The position numbers and the translations under genes were made by a program. From contig JAIELX010000027.1 of NCBI GenBank assembly GCA_019752635.1, forward strand, positions 1 through 64,000: DNA of 64,000 nt, read 5' to 3'. This document shows positions 54,501-64,000 of the stretch, piece after piece (the first letter of the stretch is position 1; every line of letters begins with the position of its first letter). Under the pieces are notes generated by a model, which saw only the letters and a program-made list of their open reading frames with translations, made no database searches and was not told the origin of the DNA. The DNA is from Candidatus Obscuribacterales bacterium. GTDB taxonomy: Bacteria; Cyanobacteriota; Vampirovibrionia; Obscuribacterales; Obscuribacteraceae.

Positions 54501-54822
54501 ATGGCAACTAGCGGAGGCGGACCGAATGAATGAAGCAAATCGGTATTTGAAAATTGCAGCCGAGATTGCCCGGGAAAACCAGCACGATGGCTGGGCTCGG
54601 AAACTCATTCTGGCAAGACATTGCGCTTTGGGTGGGCGCTTCGAGTATGCACTAATTCTACACAATGAGATGTTGCAGACCCGAGAGTTTGCATCTCTGG
54701 CTCCGGTTGAAAAACGAAAATTCTATACGGATATGGCGATCTGCCAATCCGCTCTGCACAAGGATGCCGAAGCGGCTCTGAGTATCAGTTTGGCGCACTC
54801 ATGCTTTGCGGTTCAACTATAA
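51574..54822 (+). CDS. large membrane Ser/Thr kinase with TPR-like extracytoplasmic part
   Basis: 1082 residues. Kinase domain ~1-285: loop GEGGFGTVYEA, Lys42 in AIKVL, HRDLKPDN with Asp137, DFG 159-161 (VLDFGLSAL) and YMAPE; all key residues are present. One transmembrane helix (about 305-327) precedes ~750 residues of helical repeats, TPR-like near the end (EAIETLELGLKRTPTTY, ANRYLKIAAEIARENQHD, YALILHNEMLQ). No obvious ribosome-binding site precedes the ATG. The size and architecture suggest a receptor kinase with a scaffold-like sensor outside the membrane. Confidence 0.9.
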   Translation: MELVEDDILDERWRIRRRLGEGGFGTVYEATDEQLGRTVAIKVLRDSLLTDVPIRRRFLREGKILATVQSPNLVRLFSVNLSSSGMLYLVMELLSGRTVRATLIDRGRIPEEEALRIARDIAEALTTLESFGVVHRDLKPDNVMLDRTASGEIRTKVLDFGLSALRSKDIKDSYATTEGTMIGSVYYMAPENCMGQKADVRGDFYSLGCLLYESLTGQPPFYANDPVAVVFKQVNDPMPESPLKTCGVSAGTRQLLLQLLQKEPALRYQSGAELLDAIDSCMSGTAPQGLSSVSSRPPQRNPFLRFLLPAAALVISAGICAGITIHISRQSRPSFLVDDTKNSSIVSWCDKILTEKKDDATLIQLNDQLRSMPPSSARAKLASKFDSYYPRFEYPVKSLVAALNTKTGAMTDREWDSVLRALQRLRKLRLSVLQQGLSMAILRCSFKGSGPDDPGISWNTRRREAAAILAESGSLWDTNEAVKQAGSLVFEGGDDSDLKVSLILVSVALRVDQSERDFLLRYVAPTLESAPVAVLQANDQLLSAVFENVRNAKNQQVMDQLSGPMFRVKRATCSDVQLADWCFSRGNEIQGFNIRAAGAWWNRAVELYERSNNADSRYIGSLLNRSGYLLHEQRLDQAKATLMKAWKAMHSTAQYPFSFKFHWCLLANRLTDRESQSRFAQLADDVNDPWWNSTDANERIALGRMRCDFYNGDKQNAKLEIVARRTLQIPGDKNTPDSEISMLQSYLFRSVLDVRPFDPRKVQKILRELTLDARSSKDVISEFYRQASVAAIESESLGRDGTFFRYFLQRQFELLGVSRDVANKYARASFLASYGDYNEAEPIFKSIIRSPGSKDWSDNVFRVVVHNLITCDLYTGRIEEAIETLELGLKRTPTTYTFILGVDCYLRSGCSARSAAMAEQAALSREISQEQAALIAKTVRLIQERPAEASLPLAELMKAGGDPSSQLYLTVRLLLAWQLAEADRMNEANRYLKIAAEIARENQHDGWARKLILARHCALGGRFEYALILHNEMLQTREFASLAPVEKRKFYTDMAICQSALHKDAEAALSISLAHSCFAVQL

Positions 54823-54891
54823 TGACGAACTGCCTCGAGGCGGAGAAATGGGACCGCCTGGAACAAGTAATTGTGAGCCCGGATAAGAGCG

Positions 54892-56862
54892 CTAGTCTTC
54901 AGGCATACTCTCCGCTGTGGACGTGGCGCGGTCTTGCGGCATTGTGCCGCCCTCGGGGTGCTTCAAAGCATAGGCCTTGCCAGTTAAGGCCGAACCATTG
55001 TTTTTGTCTATCTGTAGCGCTCGCTCGTAATCACTGATCGCGCCTTTCACGTCTCCAGTGTCGAACCTCAAGTCGCCTCTGCTGGCGTAGGCCTCTGCGT
55101 ATCCCGGGTTGACGCTGATCGCTTTGTCCAACTGCTCTCGCGCCCGGGCAAAATTTTTCGCTCGATACTCAATCCATCCCATGTTATTCAACGCGACGTA
55201 ATTGTCCGGGGAAAGCGTCAACGCCTTGACCGCATCTCTGCGTGCTTCTTTTGTTTTATTGAGGTCTTGATAGACCGCAGAGCGGGTCACATAAGCATGG
55301 ATGAAATCCGGTTGGATCTCCAATGCACGGCTCAGGTCGCTGATGGCCGCATCGTACTCTTTGAGAGACCATCTGGAAATGGCTCGGTCAACTAGAACGT
55401 CGGTGTTATCCGGGCTGAATGGCAGAAAGTCCGTATAGTCGTTTATGGCGTCCTCATCCTTACGAAGCTGATGGAACACCTTGCCGCGAATAGGCAGAAT
55501 GTCTTTGGCATTGGGACTTAGCTTCAATGCCCTGGTTAAGTCGGCCAGAGCTCTGCTGTACTGGTGGTTTTGGAAAAAGGCTTCGCCGCGAACCTTGAAT
55601 AGCTCTGCTGATGATTTGTCGAGTCTGATTGCGTGATCTAGTAGCGAAATAGATTTTGGGATGTCTTCGAACTTTGAGTCTAGATAGATTTGAGCCAGCC
55701 TATAGGATGCATAAGGGTTTTCCGGCTCAAGCCGCTTGAGCTTTTCATACAGTGGTATAGCGCCCTTTAAGTTATGACTGTCCACAGCTTTGTCTGCTTG
55801 ATCGCGAATACTTTGTGCACTCTCGTTGCCGACCGGATTTTGCGGGGGCTTGCCGTTGATCTGATAGGTCACCAGACAAGCAGCTGCGCCGATAACAATT
55901 GCGGACATGATGATTGCTCCAATTTTGTTCCAATGCCCTTTGCCGGCGGCTTTGGAGCGCGACGTCCACGCGTTGGCCACAGACGGGTCGTTTAGAGCGG
56001 ACGCAAACTCTTGAACTGTTTGAAAGCGATCGTCTGGCGATTTTGCCATGGCTCGCCGGAGCACCTTCTGAACGTGCACGGGAATGTCTTTGCGGTTAAG
56101 GGGCGGAACTTCATCGTTGAGATGTTTTATCACCGTTGCAATCGGTGAAGCGCCTACGAAAGGCATTTCTCCTGTCAGCATTTGAAAAAATACGCATCCT
56201 AGCGAGTAGATGTCGCTACGTTGATCGATCCGGTGTCCCTGGCACTGCTCGGGACTCATGTAAAAGGGGGTACCGAAGATTTCGCCGGTGTGGGTGAGCG
56301 GATCGCTCAAATCTTCTTTGGTACTTTTCGCTATCCCGAAGTCGACGATTTTGGGAGTGAGGATGCCATTCTCCTCGGTCAGCATTATATTACTAGGTTT
56401 GAGGTCCCTATGAACCAAACCGTGATGGTGAGCATGGGAAAGCCCCGCGCAAAGTTGATCGGCGAGACTGCGAAACTTTGCCCAGGAGAGGGGCTCTTTC
56501 TCAAGGAGATCAGTCAATCTTATACCTTCGATGTAGTCCATAATCAGATAGGGGCTGCCATCGAAAATGCCGTTATCGACTACGCCTACCAGATTGTGAT
56601 GCTTGAGGGCGCCAACGGCTCTGGCTTCTTTGTCGAAGCGGCGAATGGTATCGATGTCCGAGTTCAGGTGTCCATGCAAAACTTTGACTGCAACGTCGCG
56701 CCCGAGGGTAATCTGACGTGCTCTGTAAACCGTTGCCATTCCGCCTGCGCCCAGCTTCTCTTTTATCTCGAATTTGTCGGCAAGGACAAAACCCGGTGAA
56801 AAGGGCTCTGGTGCCGCGGCTGTTGCGCTTCTGAATTCGACTTTTTCGCTGACTTCTTCCAT
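54892..56862 (-). CDS. membrane Ser/Thr kinase with C-terminal TPR domain
   Basis: 656 residues from the ATG at 56862, with GGAAG seven bases upstream; an upstream TTG is less likely. Kinase: loop GAGGMATVYRA, Lys60 in AVKVL, HRDLKPSN with Asp153, DFG 174-176 and MSPEQ. One transmembrane helix (about 312-333) is followed by seven or more canonical TPR units (for example ALADLTRALKLSPNAKD and AREQLDKAISVNPGYAEAYA), so the sensor part is probably a TPR superhelix. It converges with the large kinase gene, sharing no transcript. Confidence 0.93.
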   Translation of the reverse strand: MEEVSEKVEFRSATAAAPEPFSPGFVLADKFEIKEKLGAGGMATVYRARQITLGRDVAVKVLHGHLNSDIDTIRRFDKEARAVGALKHHNLVGVVDNGIFDGSPYLIMDYIEGIRLTDLLEKEPLSWAKFRSLADQLCAGLSHAHHHGLVHRDLKPSNIMLTEENGILTPKIVDFGIAKSTKEDLSDPLTHTGEIFGTPFYMSPEQCQGHRIDQRSDIYSLGCVFFQMLTGEMPFVGASPIATVIKHLNDEVPPLNRKDIPVHVQKVLRRAMAKSPDDRFQTVQEFASALNDPSVANAWTSRSKAAGKGHWNKIGAIIMSAIVIGAAACLVTYQINGKPPQNPVGNESAQSIRDQADKAVDSHNLKGAIPLYEKLKRLEPENPYASYRLAQIYLDSKFEDIPKSISLLDHAIRLDKSSAELFKVRGEAFFQNHQYSRALADLTRALKLSPNAKDILPIRGKVFHQLRKDEDAINDYTDFLPFSPDNTDVLVDRAISRWSLKEYDAAISDLSRALEIQPDFIHAYVTRSAVYQDLNKTKEARRDAVKALTLSPDNYVALNNMGWIEYRAKNFARAREQLDKAISVNPGYAEAYASRGDLRFDTGDVKGAISDYERALQIDKNNGSALTGKAYALKHPEGGTMPQDRATSTAESMPED

Positions 56863-56944
56863 GCGAAAGCTTCCGGATCCCTGCAATTATGTACCCGCAT
56901 TCTCCTGGTTTGCCCTGTTTGCAACGATTGAGACAGTGGCTCGA

Positions 56945-57706
56945 CTACCTGCGCTCTTGCGGGGCCTTTATTGAGTCCAACGAATCCGTGAATACTTTGT
57001 CAATCACCTTGTAGGACATGTATCCCTGGCTACGCATGAAGGCCCGAACATCGCTCAGCGCTACCTTGCGTTGATCGTAAACCAGGATGGCTTCAGCCCA
57101 ACTGCTCACATCGGGAGCGTAGGGCTGAAAAAGATTGTGCACAGGCTTGTCTACGCGCATTACCTGCACTCCGTAGACCTGCAAGAGCTTGCGTTTTAGA
57201 GTATTCAGGCAGGAATAGCACATCGAACCGGATAAGCGAAATTGAGCCTTGTGATATTCGGGCGGTCCCGTGTCCGGAGGTGCCGGGTTGGTTTCGGTGA
57301 TGATACGCACATTGGGACCGTCTGGTGCATTGGTATCACCTTCGGTGCCGGGCGCCGGTGAACTCGAGACGGGGTTGTCAGACGCCGGAGAAGACTTTTG
57401 AACTTCCGATTCGGCCGCAGGCTTTGCGGCAACATTGCCAGTGCTGGTGGATGGCGGTTTTTCTTCCTTGTCGGCAACGGTCGACTCTCCTGCGGGGGTG
57501 ACCGCATCCGGTTCCGGCGTCGTGGTCTTCGGTGCCTCTCTTGACTCTTGAACAACGGCCGGGGAAGCTTTGTCGGATACCCCTGTTTCAGTAATCGCTG
57601 GATTTTTCGCTTCCGCCACTGAAGGTTCCAGGGCATTCGTCGAAGATGCCGATAACGCAAAAACTATACAGCAGGTTGTTAAGAACAAGTAAATTCTGGC
57701 GCTCAC
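56945..57706 (-). CDS. secreted protein with heavy-metal-associated-like domain
   Basis: About 253 residues from a GTG at 57706, with GAGG upstream (a GTG five codons earlier lacks one). Signal peptide IYLFLTTCCIVFALSASSTN. Residues ~30-150 are Pro/Glu/Ser/Thr-rich and disordered. The C-terminal ~85 residues (KAQFRLSGSMCYSCLNTLKR..AEAILVYDQRKVALSDVRAF..GYMSYKVID) follow the HMA pattern: strand, Cys163-x2-Cys166, helix, strands and helix. HMA domains bind Cu(I) or other soft metals. Met precedes the first Cys as in GMxCxxC. The role outside the cytosol is inferred. Confidence 0.75.
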   Translation of the reverse strand: MSARIYLFLTTCCIVFALSASSTNALEPSVAEAKNPAITETGVSDKASPAVVQESREAPKTTTPEPDAVTPAGESTVADKEEKPPSTSTGNVAAKPAAESEVQKSSPASDNPVSSSPAPGTEGDTNAPDGPNVRIITETNPAPPDTGPPEYHKAQFRLSGSMCYSCLNTLKRKLLQVYGVQVMRVDKPVHNLFQPYAPDVSSWAEAILVYDQRKVALSDVRAFMRSQGYMSYKVIDKVFTDSLDSIKAPQERR

Positions 57707-57993
57707 CGAAGGTTGCCTCACTGTAGGAGTTTGCGGCTATTGTCCTTCAAGATTGTTGCTGAGCCAGCACAACTTATAGACGTCTAAGCTATTGGGTTTT
57801 TGCCCATATTTCGGCAATTTCAAAACCGTGAAATTCAGCCGTGGGTGGAACTTGTAGGCTCTGTTACTGTAGGCTGCGGTTTACCCCGCTGAAGGCGGGT
57901 TGTGGACGCTGAGGCCAATTTCTTATAACAAATGACCTGACGAGGGGTTGATATGATGGTTGATCAGAAAAGGTGACAAGAAAGTACCTCAAA

Positions 57994-59925
57994 ATGTCCA
58001 CTCTGCTTAACTTTCCTCAAATCGTCGATGCCGCGATTTCTCCCGCGGACATTAAGCGGATGTCGACCGAAGAGTTGACACGTTTGGCACGCACTTTGCG
58101 CCAAGATCTCATTCAGTCGGTCTCGAAGACGGGTGGACACCTTGCGTCTAACCTTGGCATTGTAGAGATAACTCTTGCGCTGCATAAAGTTTTCGACAGC
58201 CCCAAGGACAAACTGGTCTGGGACGTCGGTCACCAGATTTATATCCACAAGATGGTTACGGGGCGCAAACACAGATTTGGTAGCCTGCGGCAATATAAAG
58301 GACTGAGCGGTTTTGTGACCCCGGTCGAAAGTGAGCATGATTCGTTTCTTGCCGGGCACAGCTCGACTTCTATTTCGCTGGCCGTCGGCATGGCGATCGC
58401 CCGCGATCACCGCAACGCCAAGAACAAAGTTGTCGCCGTTATTGGCGATGGCGGTTTAACCGGAGGCATGGCGCTTGAGGCTATCAATCATCTCGGTCAT
58501 ATACAGAAGGATGTGATTATTGTCTTGAATGACAATGAGATGTCCATCAGTGAGAATCTTGGCGGCTTCTCCCAGTATATGAAACGCATTAAGGAAACGT
58601 GGTTCTACAAAGACATAAAACAGAAGCTTGACCTCATCGAAGACGAACTCGACGAAGTTCCGGTCGAGCCGATCATTCGCGATCTCATTTTGACGGTCAA
58701 GAAAGAAGCTAAATCGCGCATTGAAACTCCCGGCATCGTCTTTGAAAAGTTGGGAATTAATTACTGTGGACCGATCGACGGACACGACGTTGGTGCAGTC
58801 GTTGCAGCTTTTGAAATGGTGAAGCATAGAAGTGGACCGCAACTGGTCCACGTAATCACCCAAAAAGGCAAAGGTTACGCACCGGCCGAAGCGGATTCGA
58901 TTAAGTACCATGGAATCTCCGCTTCTCAGCAAGAGAAGGTTGAACCATCTGTGGTGGCGCCTCCTGCGCAGGCTAAACCGAAAACTTATTCGCAAGTGTT
59001 TACGGAAGCATTGATTGACATCGCCGCTATCAATGACGACATCGTCGCCATCACTCCCGCAACGGCAGAAGGCAGCGGACTTGTCCAGTTCGCGAAGGTT
59101 TACCCGGATCGATTCTTTGATGTCGCCATTTGTGAACAACATGCTGTCACCATGGCCGCCGGGTTGGCGAAGGAAGGCGTGCTGCCGGTTGTGTCGATCT
59201 ACTCAACCTTCCTTCAACGGGCAATGGATCAGGTAATCCACGATGTGGGCATTCTCAATTTGCCCGTTATCTTTGGTATTGATCGCGGTGGATTGGTTGA
59301 AGACGGCGAAACGCACCAGGGTGTTTTCGATATTTCCCATATGCGTAGCGTGCCGAACATGCGCGTTTATGCGCCGGCGAACGCCAAAGAATTGCGCGAT
59401 TTGCTCTATACTTTGTCCGTTGAACGCAGCGGACCGGCTGCAATCCGATTCCCTCGCGACAAGGCCGTTCGTTCCGAAGACGCTGTCGGTTTCGAAAAGA
59501 TCAACCCCAATGAATGGCAGATCGTTCGACAAGGTAACGGACCTGTTTTGTTCGCCTACGGTGCAATGGTTGAAACCTGTATGCAGGCAATGCCTCTGCT
59601 ACTGGAGAAAGGACTGGATCCGATTCTCGTTAACGCACGCAGTTGCAAGCCCCTAGATACGGTGACCATGGATCGCTTCTTGTTCGGCGGCGGCAAGATT
59701 GTCACCCTCGAAGAAGGCTATATTTCCGGCGGTTTTGGTTCGGCGGTGCTGGAGTATGCAGCGGCTGCGCGTTCGAATCGTCCCGGTAGAAAACAAGCTG
59801 AGATTGCCTGCATCGGAATTCGAGACCACTTTGTCGAGCATGGCGCCAGAAACATATTGCTCGATATCAACGGATTGTCACCCCAAAAGGTCGCCGAATT
59901 CGTCGCCGAATTCGCCAAAGCCTAG
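57994..59925 (+). CDS. dxs: 1-deoxy-D-xylulose-5-phosphate synthase
   Basis: About 643 residues. Thiamine-diphosphate enzyme joining pyruvate and glyceraldehyde-3-phosphate, the entry step of the MEP isoprenoid pathway. Features: the SKTGGHLASNLGIVE start, FVTPVESEHDSFLAGHSSTSIS, GDGGLTGGMALEAINHLG with the ThDP diphosphate site, LNDNEMSISENLG, and the C-terminal FDVAICEQHAVTMAAGLA. I favour the ATG at 57994; a GTG at 57973 is the alternative, and neither has a strong ribosome-binding site. It converges with the pgsA-like gene with a four-base overlap. Confidence 0.96.
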   Translation: MSTLLNFPQIVDAAISPADIKRMSTEELTRLARTLRQDLIQSVSKTGGHLASNLGIVEITLALHKVFDSPKDKLVWDVGHQIYIHKMVTGRKHRFGSLRQYKGLSGFVTPVESEHDSFLAGHSSTSISLAVGMAIARDHRNAKNKVVAVIGDGGLTGGMALEAINHLGHIQKDVIIVLNDNEMSISENLGGFSQYMKRIKETWFYKDIKQKLDLIEDELDEVPVEPIIRDLILTVKKEAKSRIETPGIVFEKLGINYCGPIDGHDVGAVVAAFEMVKHRSGPQLVHVITQKGKGYAPAEADSIKYHGISASQQEKVEPSVVAPPAQAKPKTYSQVFTEALIDIAAINDDIVAITPATAEGSGLVQFAKVYPDRFFDVAICEQHAVTMAAGLAKEGVLPVVSIYSTFLQRAMDQVIHDVGILNLPVIFGIDRGGLVEDGETHQGVFDISHMRSVPNMRVYAPANAKELRDLLYTLSVERSGPAAIRFPRDKAVRSEDAVGFEKINPNEWQIVRQGNGPVLFAYGAMVETCMQAMPLLLEKGLDPILVNARSCKPLDTVTMDRFLFGGGKIVTLEEGYISGGFGSAVLEYAAAARSNRPGRKQAEIACIGIRDHFVEHGARNILLDINGLSPQKVAEFVAEFAKA

Positions 59926-60515
59926 CTGTCGGCCATCAGTCGTCGGCCTTCGACGAACACGGGCAGACCGCGAACGACACAGAATGCTGCGGCTACGTAG
60001 GCGCAACCCATTGCCACCGAAGGTAGTACTGTGTCTTTCATTGTGCTGACTTGAGCTGCAATGATCAAACAAAATGCCGCTGCCTTGGTAACCGCATAAG
60101 TGAACCGGCTGAAGTTCGACGCCACGAGGAACTTGCCCAAACCTGATTCCATCATGGTCTTTTCACCGAAGGCTGTTAAGCCTTTTTCGGTTGCCTTAGA
60201 GCGGATGGCGTCAACAAACGTTCCGCGGACCAGGTAGAGCAATGGAATCCAAACCGGAATCCAATTTAGCGCCGCAAAAACGATCCAGTACATCATCTCG
60301 ACCACGCGATCACCGGCGATATCCAACACTGCCCCGAGAGTGGTTGTTTGTTTGAGTTTTCGCGCGAAATAACCGTCAAGCCCGTCGCCCCAGATTACCA
60401 GAGCTGTAAGCACCGATGCGGTCCACAACATATTGTCTGCGGGGGACCAGAGTAGTGCTACCGTAGCCAGTGCCAGAATAACTCGTCCGATCGTTATACA
60501 GTTGGGAACATTCAC
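59922..60515 (-). CDS. CDP-alcohol phosphatidyltransferase (PgsA-like)
   Basis: 197 residues, GTG start with GGAGG about 11 bases upstream. The family signature DGYFARKLKQTTTLGAVLDIAGDRV reads as DG-x2-AR-x8-G-x3-D-x3-D, complete in metal-binding Asp residues. Four to six hydrophobic helices. It transfers a phosphatidyl group from CDP-diacylglycerol to an alcohol, most likely glycerol-3-phosphate for phosphatidylglycerol, though inositol-type acceptors are possible. It follows the hypothetical gene by 15 bases in the gyrB operon. Confidence 0.88.
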   Translation of the reverse strand: MNVPNCITIGRVILALATVALLWSPADNMLWTASVLTALVIWGDGLDGYFARKLKQTTTLGAVLDIAGDRVVEMMYWIVFAALNWIPVWIPLLYLVRGTFVDAIRSKATEKGLTAFGEKTMMESGLGKFLVASNFSRFTYAVTKAAAFCLIIAAQVSTMKDTVLPSVAMGCAYVAAAFCVVRGLPVFVEGRRLMADS

Positions 60516-60530
60516 GGAAGAGATTGCCTC

Positions 60531-61130
60531 CTATTTTTGCGCTTGCACAACCGAATCGGGGCACTTTGCCTCGGTGTCGCCATCAAGTCGCCGACTGATG
60601 CCAATCAGCAGGTTGTTTATATCGTTTTGCCTTGCAGCAACTTGTTCTTCTTCGCCGGTTTCGGTTGTTCTCAAAAGCAAAAGTAAACTCGCCGCGGAAT
60701 GACCGCAATCATGTTTCTCCAAAAGAGAAGTCGCCTCTTCGGCTTCCAGCGATTCTTCGGCCAGGGCAAACTCGTGTGCATGAAGGTGCAGCCGCTGACT
60801 GATGTCGTCCAGGTAATCATTGACGACACTGCGGCAGCCTGTTTCAAGGCGATACATCATGGCCTTGACTCCGCCATTTCGAATGATTCCAGAAAGTATG
60901 AGAATGCGCTCAAGCTGGAGCAAGGTGTCTGTGACCGACTTTACACCTTTGCTTTTGAGAAAAAGTGCAAAGCGATCGCAGAAGTGCTTGCCGTCCAGGT
61001 TACAGCGCCCCGCTTCGCCGGGGCGCTTCGGGTCCAACCGTATGCATTCGGCATCAGTGGACAAGAACTCTGAGAGCAAGCGCAAACTTGCATCGATTGA
61101 GCATGAATCTATATTCGATTTTCGATTCAT
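60531..61130 (-). CDS. hypothetical protein between gyrB and the pgsA-like gene
   Basis: 199 residues from the ATG at 61130; a GTG three codons earlier is possible. All-helical prediction, several Cys (EAGRCNLDGKHFCDRF), Leu-rich helices (LLEKHDCGHSAASLLLLLR) and no signal peptide. I recognise no family. It starts 20 bases after gyrB and its stop overlaps the ribosome-binding site of the next gene, so the three are one operon. Confidence 0.7.
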   Translation of the reverse strand: MNRKSNIDSCSIDASLRLLSEFLSTDAECIRLDPKRPGEAGRCNLDGKHFCDRFALFLKSKGVKSVTDTLLQLERILILSGIIRNGGVKAMMYRLETGCRSVVNDYLDDISQRLHLHAHEFALAEESLEAEEATSLLEKHDCGHSAASLLLLLRTTETGEEEQVAARQNDINNLLIGISRRLDGDTEAKCPDSVVQAQK

Positions 61131-61150
61131 GCTCGCCACTCACCGATTCT

Positions 61151-63712
<2,562 letters not shown>

Positions 63713-64000
63713 TTGGAAACTTTTCTCGAAATAAAACCGCACCTCGTAAAGAACTCGGCGCTGGCGCTTGGTTTCTTCGATGGTGTCCACCCTGGTCATC
63801 AATCCGTCATCAGAACGGCTGTGGCGGAAGCGAAAGCTCTTGGTGTCACTCCGGCGTTGATTACCTTCAAAGAGCATCCACGCGCTTTGACGCTGGGCAA
63901 ATCGCCGCCGCTGTTGACTTTGCCTGAGCAGCGTCTTGAGCTATGTGAGCAAATGGGCATCGAGGCCGTGTTGCTGCTTTCTTTCACCGAGAAGTTGTGT
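63713..64000 (+). CDS. ribF: riboflavin kinase/FAD synthetase, 5' part
   Basis: The frame stays open to the window end, so only about 96 residues are present. The characteristic FAD-synthetase start LALGFFDGVHPGHQSVI is followed by ALITFKEHPRALTLGK and LPEQRLELCEQMGIEAVLLL, which match the nucleotidyltransferase half of RibF. No ATG fits; the frame opens after a stop at 63692, and the TTG at 63713, with AGGAG 12 bases upstream, is the likely start. The family converts riboflavin to FMN and FAD. Confidence 0.88.
   Translation, partial: METFLEIKPHLVKNSALALGFFDGVHPGHQSVIRTAVAEAKALGVTPALITFKEHPRALTLGKSPPLLTLPEQRLELCEQMGIEAVLLLSFTEKLC

Overview
The window reads as an ordinary bacterial chromosome of roughly 50% GC. 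It is dense with housekeeping genes (dnaX, gyrB, dxs, a pgsA-like gene, the 5' part of ribF) but unusually rich in signalling and surface genes. There are four Hanks-type Ser/Thr kinases, three of them with a transmembrane segment followed by a TPR or helical extracytoplasmic part. There are also a CHASE2 histidine kinase, a PAS histidine kinase, a VIT/vWA protein, a collagen-like protein, LysM and TPR proteins, and many proline/glycine-rich proteins without recognisable families. This style fits a non-photosynthetic Cyanobacteriota relative (Melainabacteria/Vampirovibrionia, for example Obscuribacterales). That placement is inferred from gene content only; no rRNA, tRNA or photosynthesis gene is present to confirm it. 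I see no CRISPR array, insertion sequence, integrase or phage module.

Layout. 1-6 kb: a 5'-truncated His/Trp/Gly-rich protein, a FemAB-type transferase, speD, hypothetical genes, an SRPBCC-like secreted protein and a DMT exporter. 6-8.2 kb: a secreted Ntn-hydrolase, then a 700-base non-coding stretch with three tandem structured elements that look like small RNAs. 8.2-14 kb: a Ser/Thr kinase, then a 2OG-Fe(II) oxygenase of the HalD/BesD type, an aspartase/fumarase-like lyase and an aldehyde dehydrogenase in one direction. 14-21.3 kb: an EF-hand repeat protein, a methyltransferase, a GNAT, a TonB-like/TPR protein, a GlcG-like protein, a bifunctional-nuclease family protein, and a pair of repeat-rich secreted proteins, one with a collagen stalk. 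21.6-24.7 kb: a tight methyltransferase / FAD oxidoreductase / type III polyketide synthase operon.

25-36.8 kb: small membrane and Pro-rich proteins, a PAS histidine kinase, Nudix plus a possible 2H phosphoesterase, a LysM protein with a putative papain-like triad, secreted helical and TPR proteins, and a second Ser/Thr kinase. 37-44 kb: dnaX, a structured leader before an FAD/Rieske oxidoreductase, and an Ada-AlkB alkylation repair operon in which ada is split by a frame change. 44-51.4 kb: a divergent signalling and surface locus. A CHASE2 histidine kinase, a NarL-type regulator, a secreted 621-residue protein and a BamE-like protein run leftwards; a secreted VIT/vWA protein that shares two peptide motifs with the 621-residue protein runs rightwards. 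51.5-57.7 kb: two more Ser/Thr kinases and a secreted protein ending in a heavy-metal-associated-like domain. 58-64 kb: dxs convergent with gyrB, a hypothetical gene and a pgsA-like gene; the start of ribF closes the window.

Most interesting points: the tandem C-rich hairpin array (7.5-8.0 kb), the CHASE2/VIT-vWA locus with shared motifs, the LysM/cysteine-protease-like protein, the type III PKS cassette, the split ada with a well-placed restart site, and two unassigned structured RNA candidates (5.9 kb and 39.3 kb).
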